From Methylococcaceae bacterium (lineage in GTDB: Bacteria > Pseudomonadota > Gammaproteobacteria > Methylococcales > Methylomonadaceae), in contig JAIFMS010000040.1 of the NCBI GenBank assembly GCA_020048335.1, forward strand, positions 1-38,247: a stretch of DNA of 38,247 nt, given 5' to 3'. The notes under the pieces are model-generated. The model ran no database searches and had not been told where the DNA came from. It saw nothing but the letters and a program-made list of their open reading frames with translations. Shown in pieces: positions 16,662-23,330 of the stretch. A program made the position numbers and the translations under genes. Every line of letters starts with the position of its first letter. Within the stretch, counting starts at the first letter, position 1.

Positions 16662-17171
16662 TTACATCACTGTTAATCCACTGGAAAGTAAAAAAGAAGC
16701 GGTAAAAAATACACAAGCCAAATAAAAACTGCTGATTTTATTTTTTCCTAACTCTTTACTTAAAATAGTGCCAACCACTGCAATATTCCATACGGCAAGA
16801 ATAGGTAAACAATACACAGGAACCCAAACGTATTTTACATCAATTAGCACTGCCCAATACGCAATCGGTAAGGCTGACAACGTAATAATGGTTTGGCAAC
16901 CTAAAATAGCAATCATTGACTGCAAAAAACGTACCTTTTTATGATGACGCGCTGTCATTAAAAAAATGATTGCGACAAATAACAGCGTGAGCAGTATTTC
17001 CAACAAAGTTTGCACAATCCCATCGCTAAATTCAACAAATAAGGTATCAAGTGCTAGTGAAAAAATAAAGTAAACTAACGCTGTTTTATAAAGCAACCGC
17101 GTAGACGCTAAAATATTGACAGGGCTGTTATGAAAAAAACAGATAAGAATTAATTGCTTAGTTAATGTCAT
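16662..17171 (-). CDS. Small integral membrane protein of unknown function
   Basis: A 169-residue hydrophobic protein with about five transmembrane helices: about residues 30-47, 53-73, 83-103, 113-133 and 147-167. A basic cytoplasmic loop (ARHHKKVRF) separates the second and third. No family is recognised with confidence; the size and spacing are loosely like Yip1-type bacterial proteins. The ATG at 17171 is preferred because AGGTGG precedes it by 5 bases; a GTG three codons upstream overlaps that ribosome binding site. It is transcribed toward zwf, but a hairpin separates the two. Confidence 0.7.
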   Translation of the reverse strand: MTLTKQLILICFFHNSPVNILASTRLLYKTALVYFIFSLALDTLFVEFSDGIVQTLLEILLTLLFVAIIFLMTARHHKKVRFLQSMIAILGCQTIITLSALPIAYWAVLIDVKYVWVPVYCLPILAVWNIAVVGTILSKELGKNKISSFYLACVFFTASFLLSSGLTVM

Positions 17172-17721
17172 TTTGTCCACCTTTTGGATAATTCCAAGTT
17201 AGGTTTAAATGCAAATCAAGAATAAATCAGTTTGCATTTTAGACACAAGACCTTGACACAGTGATGACAGTCTTGCTACACCGATATAAATTACCTAGTG
17301 GTAATAACTCTCTTGCTAGTTTTGTGCCACTTTTATAACTCATTGAATTTATTTATATAATAAAATCCACTGTTGTTTGGCTTGTTGTTTTTTTGCACCA
17401 AAACGATGCTTTTTTGTCACTTTATCCGCTTTTTATAAACAAATGGCAAAAAATAGCCTCAGCATCAGTTTAACATTTTGACAACCTGAAACTGATTGCC
17501 AATGACAAGGTGGGCTTTTTGTATTTCTGACTCGAACGGATAAATTTCATTATAAAAACAGACTGTTTTTGTGCCTTGTTAAAGCGTGTATGATGGTGCT
17601 AAACCGCTACAGATTGCTCATTATAGCGTGGTAGCCGTACATTACTTTCACTTAAAAACAGCTCTGTTAAATCGTACAAAAGCTCAATTTTCAGTAGATA
17701 CTATCGCCATAGAGTTTGATT
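17172..17721. other. Long intergenic region upstream of the HD-GYP genes
   Basis: This 550-base, A/T-rich spacer separates the divergent small membrane protein gene and the first HD-GYP gene. I see no convincing gene, tRNA or riboswitch. A reading frame from 17586 to 17798 overlaps the HD-GYP start and looks random. A TATGAT box at 17588-17593 could be a -10 element but has no good -35 partner. Confidence 0.5.
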
Positions 17722-19053
17722 ATGAATCAAGAAAAATCATCTACGCTAGAAATAAAAATGCCTATCTTAAAATTAAAAATTGGGATGTATGTAAGTAGGC
17801 TTGATAAACCGTGGGCAGAATCATCATTTTTATTCCAAGGCTTTTTAATCAGCAATAATGCGCTTATCAAAAAACTGGCACAGGAATGTGAATATGTTTA
17901 TATTGATAGAACAAAACAGGATAATCAGCTAATCAATGAAAAAGTAGCCGATTTTTCGCCCACAACTGAAAAAACTGAACAAGGGTTTGGGCATTTATTG
18001 CAGCGTTGCAAAGAGTTTTTAGGCTTGCGCAAAACAGAACCACCGAGCGAACCTGTTTATCAAAAAACCAATCGTTTGAAGGATATTGTTGATTTAACGG
18101 TTAAAACGGATTCGATTATTTCCCCACGCAAACAACTGCCGTATCACAAAGAAATCAATTTTGCCAAACAAACGCATGCGCATATTGAGCATCTAATGCA
18201 CGAGTTTACCTCGCAAGTCAAAGAAGGTGGCACGATTGATATTTTAATTGCTCGTCCTACCATTTATGATTGTATGGCAAGTGTGTTGCGCTCACCTGAT
18301 GCGATGGTATTGGCAACCCGCTTAAAAAATAAACATAAATCAGTTTGGCAACGCAGTATGAATGATTGTGTATTAGCCTTAAGTTTAGGGCGTTATCTGA
18401 ATTTGCATGAAGATGATTTAATTACGCTGGGGTTGTCTGCTTTATTACACGACATTGGAAATTTGAAAATTTCTCGTCAAGCGATAGAAGCGGCAGAAAA
18501 TAAAATAGAATTAATAAAAACCCATACGCAATTAGGGTATGATATTTTAGTCAATTGTCCGGGTGAGTTAGGGAAAGTTGTAGCTGATGTGGCTTATTCG
18601 CATCACGAGCAGTTAAATGGCTTTGGTTTTCCACGCGGTTTATATGGCGAGCAAATATCGGCTTTTACGCGCATTGTCAGCATTGTCGATGTCTATAATA
18701 CCTTAACGTTAGACACCCAAAACAGACAGGGAATGACCCATTATGACGCAATAACGACCATGTTAAAAAAAAGCGATTCCCAATTTGATGAAACCTTATT
18801 AAATAGTTTTAATCAATGTATTGGGATTTATCCTATTGGTTGCGTTGTTGAAATGAATACAGGTGAGCTTGCGTTGGTCGTTGAAATTGATCCCAAGCAT
18901 AAATTAAGACCGACCGTTTTATTATTAACCGATGCCAATAAAACCCCTTGTGCAAAACAAGTAGTTGACTTAGCTCAAACAATGACAAAAGATGAAATGA
19001 CTTTTTCAATTAAAGCCATTGTTCGTCCTGAAAAATACGGGATTCAAATTTAA
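17722..19053 (+). CDS. HD-GYP domain protein with DUF3391, degenerate catalytic site
   Basis: A 443-residue protein of the c-di-GMP phosphodiesterase family. Residues about 12-150 form a DUF3391 domain (LKIGMYVSRLDKPWAESSF.FQGF), and about 205-390 an HD-GYP domain. Visible motifs are HDIGN (243-247), His268, SHHEQLNGFGFPRGL (294-308) and VDVY with Asp323. Several catalytic positions are altered: the first metal His is Arg211 (WQRSMN instead of WQHSMN), the Lys after HDIG is Asn247, and the D-G-x-G-Y-P motif reads NGFGFP. It is therefore probably weak or inactive as an enzyme and may bind c-di-GMP or dimerise with its neighbour. The ATG at 17722 has AGAG 7 bases upstream. A paralogue follows 68 bases later. 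Confidence 0.88.
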   Translation: MNQEKSSTLEIKMPILKLKIGMYVSRLDKPWAESSFLFQGFLISNNALIKKLAQECEYVYIDRTKQDNQLINEKVADFSPTTEKTEQGFGHLLQRCKEFLGLRKTEPPSEPVYQKTNRLKDIVDLTVKTDSIISPRKQLPYHKEINFAKQTHAHIEHLMHEFTSQVKEGGTIDILIARPTIYDCMASVLRSPDAMVLATRLKNKHKSVWQRSMNDCVLALSLGRYLNLHEDDLITLGLSALLHDIGNLKISRQAIEAAENKIELIKTHTQLGYDILVNCPGELGKVVADVAYSHHEQLNGFGFPRGLYGEQISAFTRIVSIVDVYNTLTLDTQNRQGMTHYDAITTMLKKSDSQFDETLLNSFNQCIGIYPIGCVVEMNTGELALVVEIDPKHKLRPTVLLLTDANKTPCAKQVVDLAQTMTKDEMTFSIKAIVRPEKYGIQI

Positions 19054-19121
19054 TATTGAATAACCCTTTAAAAAATTTGACTATTTTCTAAAAAACCATG
19101 ACCCCCCTAGCAGGTCTTTTT

Positions 19122-20432
19122 ATGAACTCAGAAACTATCGTTGTTAACGAAGTTAAAATTTCCGTCTCTGATTTACGATTGGGAATGTATGTATGTCGGC
19201 TTGATAAACAATGGGTTGAGTCATCGTTTGTATTTCAAGGCTTTATCATTAACAATGAAAAGCTTATTGAAAAACTGGCAAAAGAATGTAGCCATGTTTA
19301 TATTGATGAAACAAAAAGTGTCTCCAGTCAAGCCCTTAGCTCAGTCGTCACGATTAAAAAGCCTGAAAAAAAACAAAGCTCTTTTTTTAATTTTGGTTCT
19401 TTATTTGCGCGAAAAAAAGCCACCCAAATTACGCGCAAAGAAACTTATCAGCTTTGTGATATTGTTGATCACAAAATTATTGCCCAAACGATTCGGCCGC
19501 CACAAAAACTTCACAGTTTTGATGAAGAGTTAAACAGCGCAAAACAAGCCCATGCCAGTGCTGGGGCTTTGATAAAAGACTTTATGCTCAATGTCAAACA
19601 AGGGGGGCCAATTGATATTATTGTGGCAAAACACGCCGTCTATGATTGTATGACAAGCATTTTGCGCTCGCCTGATGCGATGCTGTTGCTGAATCGCTTA
19701 AAAAGTAAAGATTTTAATTTGTGGCAACACAGTATGAATGTCAGCGTGTTAGCCATTAATTTAGGACGCTATTTGAATCTGCATGATGATGAATTGGTAT
19801 TGCTCGGCTTATGCGGTATGTTTCACGATATTGGTAAATTACGTTTATCAAAAGCGACAATGGATTCAACCACAGATAAAGTAAAATTAATAGAAACCCA
19901 CACTAAGCTTGGACAAGATATTTTATTAAAGTGTATGGGACAGTTAGCCGAAGTGGCAGCTGAAGTGGCTTATTCCCATCATGAAAAACTAGACGGCACG
20001 GGCTATCCACGCGGTTTGGGTGGCTCACAAATCTCACCTTATACACGGATGATTTCCATCGTAAATCTGTACGATAATTTGATTACCAATAAGGGCAGTA
20101 AGCAGGGATTGACCCATTATGACGCAATGGTCGCGCTATTGGGAAAAGCCCCCCATCACTTGGATCAAACGCTGGTTGACAGCTTCAACCAGTGCATGGG
20201 GGTTTATCCTGTTGGCAGTATTGTGGAATTAAACACTGGCGAGGTTGCAATGGTGGTGGAAGAAAATGAAAAACAACGCTTGCGTCCTAAAATTATGCTT
20301 TTAACAACCGCCAGCAAACAGCAACGTGAAAAAACGGTGGTGAATTTAGCCGATAATAAATTTACTACCGCAGCTGAATCCTATTTTATCAAGGCCATTG
20401 TCCGCGCTGAACAATATGGGATTAAACTCTAG
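19122..20432 (+). CDS. HD-GYP domain protein with DUF3391, paralogue of the preceding gene
   Basis: A 436-residue protein collinear with the upstream gene: DUF3391 (about 10-145) followed by HD-GYP (about 198-390). Here the first His is kept (WQHSMN, His203), as are HDIGK (235-239), His260 and SHHEKLDGTGYPRGL (285-299). The late Asp ligand of IxDxYD is replaced: ISIVNLYDNL has Asn315. HD-GYP enzymes hydrolyse c-di-GMP to pGpG or GMP at a two- or three-metal centre; loss of this Asp may change metal content or activity. The start at 19122 is preferred over 19098, since it gives the same N-terminal length as the paralogue. It ends 5 bases from the convergent sseA. Confidence 0.9.
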   Translation: MNSETIVVNEVKISVSDLRLGMYVCRLDKQWVESSFVFQGFIINNEKLIEKLAKECSHVYIDETKSVSSQALSSVVTIKKPEKKQSSFFNFGSLFARKKATQITRKETYQLCDIVDHKIIAQTIRPPQKLHSFDEELNSAKQAHASAGALIKDFMLNVKQGGPIDIIVAKHAVYDCMTSILRSPDAMLLLNRLKSKDFNLWQHSMNVSVLAINLGRYLNLHDDELVLLGLCGMFHDIGKLRLSKATMDSTTDKVKLIETHTKLGQDILLKCMGQLAEVAAEVAYSHHEKLDGTGYPRGLGGSQISPYTRMISIVNLYDNLITNKGSKQGLTHYDAMVALLGKAPHHLDQTLVDSFNQCMGVYPVGSIVELNTGEVAMVVEENEKQRLRPKIMLLTTASKQQREKTVVNLADNKFTTAAESYFIKAIVRAEQYGIKL

Positions 20433-20437
20433 GAACG

Positions 20438-21283
20438 CTAGACTTTTGCAATTGCACGATTTTTATTTGTAATCCATTCACTCCACGAACCTGCATACAA
20501 CTTAGACCCCGTTAATCCTGCGTATTCCATCGCTAACAGATTGTGACAAGCGGTGACACCTGAGCCACAATTATGAACAACTTGTGTCGCAGAATAGGAT
20601 TTTAACAAACTCGTAAATTGTTTTTGCAACACCATCGCAGGCAAAAACAGCCCTTCAGGAGTAAGATTTTTTTGAAACGGGCGATTCAGTGCAGAAGGAA
20701 TATGCCCTGCAACAGGATCAATCGGTTCTTGTTCACCGCGATAGCGTTCTGGTGTTCTTGCATCAATTAAGCAAATGCTTTTTCGTGCTAAACCCGCTTC
20801 TACTTCACTGGCACTTAAGCAAATATTTTCATTAGGATACGGGCGAAAAGTTGTGCCAGTTATCTGCGGTAAAGTTGTGGTAACTGAATAGCCTTGTTTA
20901 AGCCAATAAGACAATCCACCCTCTAAAACGGCAACATTTTCATGTCCAAAACAGCGTAATAACCACCAAAAACGCCCTGCAAACGCCCCATTCGCATCAT
21001 CATACACTACCACTTGAGTGTGACTATTAACCCCCCATTGCCCAAGTTTTTGGGCAAGAACCTTAAAGTTTGGCAACGGGTGTCGCCCTGTAAAACAAGC
21101 GACAGCCCCTGATAAATCTTTCTCTAAATCCGCATAACGCGCTCCTGCTAAATGCCCTTGTCGATAGGCTTTTGCACCTGCTTGTTTATCACTCAAAGAA
21201 AAGCGGCAATCAAAAATAACCCAATTTTTATTAGTAGCGTGCTGTGCTAGGTCAGCGGCTGAAATTAAGGTGTTGTATACCAT
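20438..21283 (-). CDS. sseA: 3-mercaptopyruvate-type sulfurtransferase (tandem rhodanese)
   Basis: A 281-residue protein of two rhodanese domains (about 1-135 and 150-281). The catalytic loop of the second domain is CGSGVTAC, with Cys239 as nucleophile; the G-S-G-V-T loop is typical of 3-mercaptopyruvate sulfurtransferases rather than thiosulfate ones. The inactive first domain keeps VVVYDDANGAFAGRFWWLLR and GHENVAVLEGGL. The enzyme moves sulfane sulfur from mercaptopyruvate to thiol or cyanide acceptors in the cytoplasm. It starts 5 bases after the stop of the quinone oxidoreductase gene, so the two are one transcription unit. Confidence 0.9.
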   Translation of the reverse strand: MVYNTLISAADLAQHATNKNWVIFDCRFSLSDKQAGAKAYRQGHLAGARYADLEKDLSGAVACFTGRHPLPNFKVLAQKLGQWGVNSHTQVVVYDDANGAFAGRFWWLLRCFGHENVAVLEGGLSYWLKQGYSVTTTLPQITGTTFRPYPNENICLSASEVEAGLARKSICLIDARTPERYRGEQEPIDPVAGHIPSALNRPFQKNLTPEGLFLPAMVLQKQFTSLLKSYSATQVVHNCGSGVTACHNLLAMEYAGLTGSKLYAGSWSEWITNKNRAIAKV

Positions 21284-21288
21284 GCTAT

Positions 21289-22269
21289 TTATACCGTTAA
21301 AATAATTTTACCTAAATGTAAACTACTTTCCATCAGCTGATGGGCTTGCTGTGCCTTGGCTAATGGAAACGTAGAATGAATCACAGGTTTTATTTTACCC
21401 GTATTTAACAAATCCCAAACCTGTGTTTTAAGTTGTTGAGCAATCGCAGCTTTAAAAGCAAGCTCTCTTGCGCGTAGTGTAGAGCCAGTGATGGTTAATC
21501 GTTTCAACATAATCGGGAGTAAATTAATTTCAGCTTTTACGCCATTTTGTAAAGCAATTTGCAGCAAGCGTCCTTCAAATGCCAAGCAGTGTAAATTACG
21601 CGGAAAATAATCTCCCCCTATCATATCCAAAATCACATCAACACCCTTATCAGAGGTGAAATTTTTTACGGCTGTTACAAAATCGCTGGTGCGATAATTA
21701 ATCGCTAAATCTGCACCTAATTGTTCACAAAAGGCGCATTTTTCATCACTGCCTGCGGTGACAATCACCCTTGCTCCAAATGCCTTGCCTAATTGAATCG
21801 CAGTTGTACCAATGCCACTTGAACCGCCGTGAATTAATAAAGTTTCACCGCTTTGCAACTGTCCACGATTAAAAACATTGCTCCAAACCGTGAAAAATGT
21901 TTCAGGCAAAGCTGCCGCTTCTATCATGCTAAAACCTGCTGGAATGGGTAATACTAAAGCCGCTTCTGCCACACAATAATGTGCATATCCCCCGCCTGTG
22001 AGCAAAGCACACAACTTTTCACCGATTTGTAAATTTGTGCTGTCATCACCTACCGCAACAATAGTGCCAGCAACTTCTAAGCCTAAAAGGGTCGATGCAC
22101 TGGCAGGCGGAGGATATAACCCTTTCCGTTGCATAATATCGGGGCGATTAACCCCTGCGGCGGCAACCTGAATTAAAACCTGTCCTTTTTTTAAAGAAGG
22201 AATCGCTGTTTGACCCAGCTGTAACACACCCTCTTTTGTTATTTCAATTGCTTGCATCGTATTTGACAT
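21289..22269 (-). CDS. NAD(P)H quinone oxidoreductase, zeta-crystallin/PIG3 type
   Basis: A 326-residue zinc-independent medium-chain dehydrogenase/reductase. The N-terminal catalytic domain has VAAAGVNRPDIMQRKGLYPPP and LLGLEVAGTIVAVG, and the Rossmann part has LLIHGGSSGIGTTAIQLGKAFGA. The N-R-P-D-I-M-Q-R-x-G-x-Y-P motif points to the PIG3/TP53I3 branch of quinone reductases. It should reduce quinones or enones with NADPH in the cytoplasm. The ATG at 22269 (MSNTMQAIEI) is used; longer in-frame starts add 39 residues unlike the family. A second ATG at 22257 is also possible. It is followed closely by sseA. Confidence 0.9.
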   Translation of the reverse strand: MSNTMQAIEITKEGVLQLGQTAIPSLKKGQVLIQVAAAGVNRPDIMQRKGLYPPPASASTLLGLEVAGTIVAVGDDSTNLQIGEKLCALLTGGGYAHYCVAEAALVLPIPAGFSMIEAAALPETFFTVWSNVFNRGQLQSGETLLIHGGSSGIGTTAIQLGKAFGARVIVTAGSDEKCAFCEQLGADLAINYRTSDFVTAVKNFTSDKGVDVILDMIGGDYFPRNLHCLAFEGRLLQIALQNGVKAEINLLPIMLKRLTITGSTLRARELAFKAAIAQQLKTQVWDLLNTGKIKPVIHSTFPLAKAQQAHQLMESSLHLGKIILTV

Positions 22270-22522
22270 GATTTTGGCGGGTGATAAAAAATAAATCAAG
22301 CCTAACACGCAACAGTTGCCGCTGAAAATTAATTTTTTTGAAAGAACTGATTGGTAGACCCTAGAGAGAATCATTGTTAGAGCCATTTCCTGGATTAAGC
22401 CTTGATAAAAAATTTAAATCACTTGCTGTTAAATCATTAGCAGCGTTAGAATAAAAGCGTGATTTTTTAAAGGGTATTTAAACTTATCTCTTTGCTTAAT
22501 CACAACTTTGGAGTTTTACTGA

Positions 22523-22548
22523 GGCTGTTAATCGGTTGATTAATAGCC
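22523..22548 (+). other. Stem-loop just upstream of the c-di-GMP aptamer
   Basis: GGCTGTTAATC pairs with GATTAATAGCC around a GGTT loop, with one G·T wobble. It is directly upstream of the aptamer in the same leader and may insulate its folding or be part of an extended P1. Confidence 0.55.
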
Positions 22549-22549
22549 G

Positions 22550-22644
22550 CTCAGGGACGATGAAGCCAAACCTATTGTGAAGTAGGGACGGAAAGCTACG
22601 GGTCTTTTTATTATCATAACGAAATGAAAAGACAGCCGGGTTGC
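22550..22644 (+). promoter_or_regulatory. Cyclic di-GMP-I (GEMM) riboswitch aptamer
   Basis: The sequence carries the diagnostic GEMM-I blocks in order: CCAAACC, a CCTATT-GTGA-AGTAGG hairpin (22571-22586) closed by a GNRA tetraloop, GGGACGGAAAGCTACGGGTC (the conserved G-A-C-x-x-A-A-A-G-C-x-A-C-G-G-G core and tetraloop receptor), a GTCTTTT/AAAAGAC stem (22602-22633), and AGCCGGGTTGC. The position equivalent to the ligand-contacting G20 of the Vibrio Vc2 aptamer appears to be G, which favours c-di-GMP over cGAMP, though this alignment was done by eye. The closing P1 stem is weaker than usual. It precedes a PEP-CTERM gene on the same strand. Confidence 0.87.
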
Positions 22645-22674
22645 AAATTATTTAAATAATTTGTGAAAATTCGG
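22636..22674 (+). promoter_or_regulatory. Probable riboswitch expression platform
   Basis: CAAATTATTTAAATAATTTG (22644-22663) is a perfect palindrome lying between the aptamer and the start codon. Its stem can be extended: the aptamer 3' strand CCGGGTT (22636-22642) can pair with AATTCGG (22668-22674) using two G·U pairs. This alternative hairpin would break the aptamer and cover part of the ribosome binding site CGGGA. Ligand binding would hold CCGGGTT in the aptamer and free the site, suggesting a translational ON switch. Confidence 0.5.
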
Positions 22675-22684
22675 GATGTGTATC

Positions 22685-23272
22685 ATGAAAAAGTTATTAA
22701 TTGCTGCAAGCGTTGCCTTGTTAGCCTTATCTTTCCAAGCCAGTGCCGCACCTGTCAATATGTTACAACTTAGCATAGAAGATCCTGTTGATGCCCTTCA
22801 AATGGGTACTATTGGCTCTCCTTTTGCAAGTGCTATTGTTGCAAATCACGACTTTGTTTCAGGTTCAGGCAAAGTTGTCAATAATGTAGCCTTTACTCAA
22901 GATTGGGGATTAGAACTGGGGGTAAACAACCCCCGTGGCATTGCAGGTTCAGTTTCCTTTGCACAAGATGCTGGGGGCGGTGTTAGTTCAGTTCAGTTAT
23001 ACACTGATACTAGCTTTACCACTCTCCTACCTGATGCTGTATCAAAATTCAGAAACGGCGATTCTAATTGGATATTCCGTGGTGTGTTAACCGATGTTGA
23101 CCACACTTATGGACTCCGGATAGCAGGTATGGGCGGGACAGCACGAGGAAGCTACTCTGTAAATACAAATGTTGTACCCATTCCTGGTGCAGTTTGGTTG
23201 TTTGGTTCTGGTATGTTAGGTCTGTTAGGGTTATCACGGCATAAAGCAAAAGCTTCAACACTCTCAGTTTAA
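22685..23272 (+). CDS. PEP-CTERM-type exported surface protein
   Basis: A 195-residue exported protein. A signal peptide spans residues 1-22 (MKKLLIAASVALLALSFQASA). The mature part (about 23-160) is Gly-, Ser- and Asn-rich with no recognised fold. The C-terminus is a PEP-CTERM sorting signal of the VPxPxAxWLFGSG class: VPIPGAVWLFGSGMLGLLGL followed by basic SRHKAK. Exosortases cut such signals and the protein usually ends in the cell envelope or exopolysaccharide matrix; no exosortase gene is in the window. ATG 22685 is chosen because GGGA lies 8 bases upstream; an ATG at 22676 overlaps that site. The c-di-GMP riboswitch in its leader suggests it is made when c-di-GMP is high. Confidence 0.85.
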   Translation: MKKLLIAASVALLALSFQASAAPVNMLQLSIEDPVDALQMGTIGSPFASAIVANHDFVSGSGKVVNNVAFTQDWGLELGVNNPRGIAGSVSFAQDAGGGVSSVQLYTDTSFTTLLPDAVSKFRNGDSNWIFRGVLTDVDHTYGLRIAGMGGTARGSYSVNTNVVPIPGAVWLFGSGMLGLLGLSRHKAKASTLSV

Positions 23273-23288
23273 TTTTTTTCCTTGGCAA

Positions 23289-23323
23289 ACTCTTGCTTGC
23301 TGATTTTTTCAGTGAGCGAGAGT
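23289..23323. terminator. Stem-loop between convergent PEP-CTERM and SulP genes
   Basis: ACTCTTGCTTGCTGA pairs with TCAGTGAGCGAGAGT around a short T-rich loop, with two weak positions. It lies 17 bases after the PEP-CTERM stop codon and 8 bases before the end of the SulP gene. Neither side has a clear U-tract, so efficiency is uncertain. Confidence 0.55.
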
Positions 23324-23330
23324 TCTAAAG

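Noticed and set aside
17376-17400. TTGGC...TTTGCA as a sigma-54 promoter in the long spacer
   Set aside because: The gap between GG and GC is 14 bases instead of the required 10.
17586-17798. Possible small gene before the first HD-GYP gene
   Set aside because: It runs into the HD-GYP coding sequence in another frame, has no ribosome binding site and no recognisable protein features.
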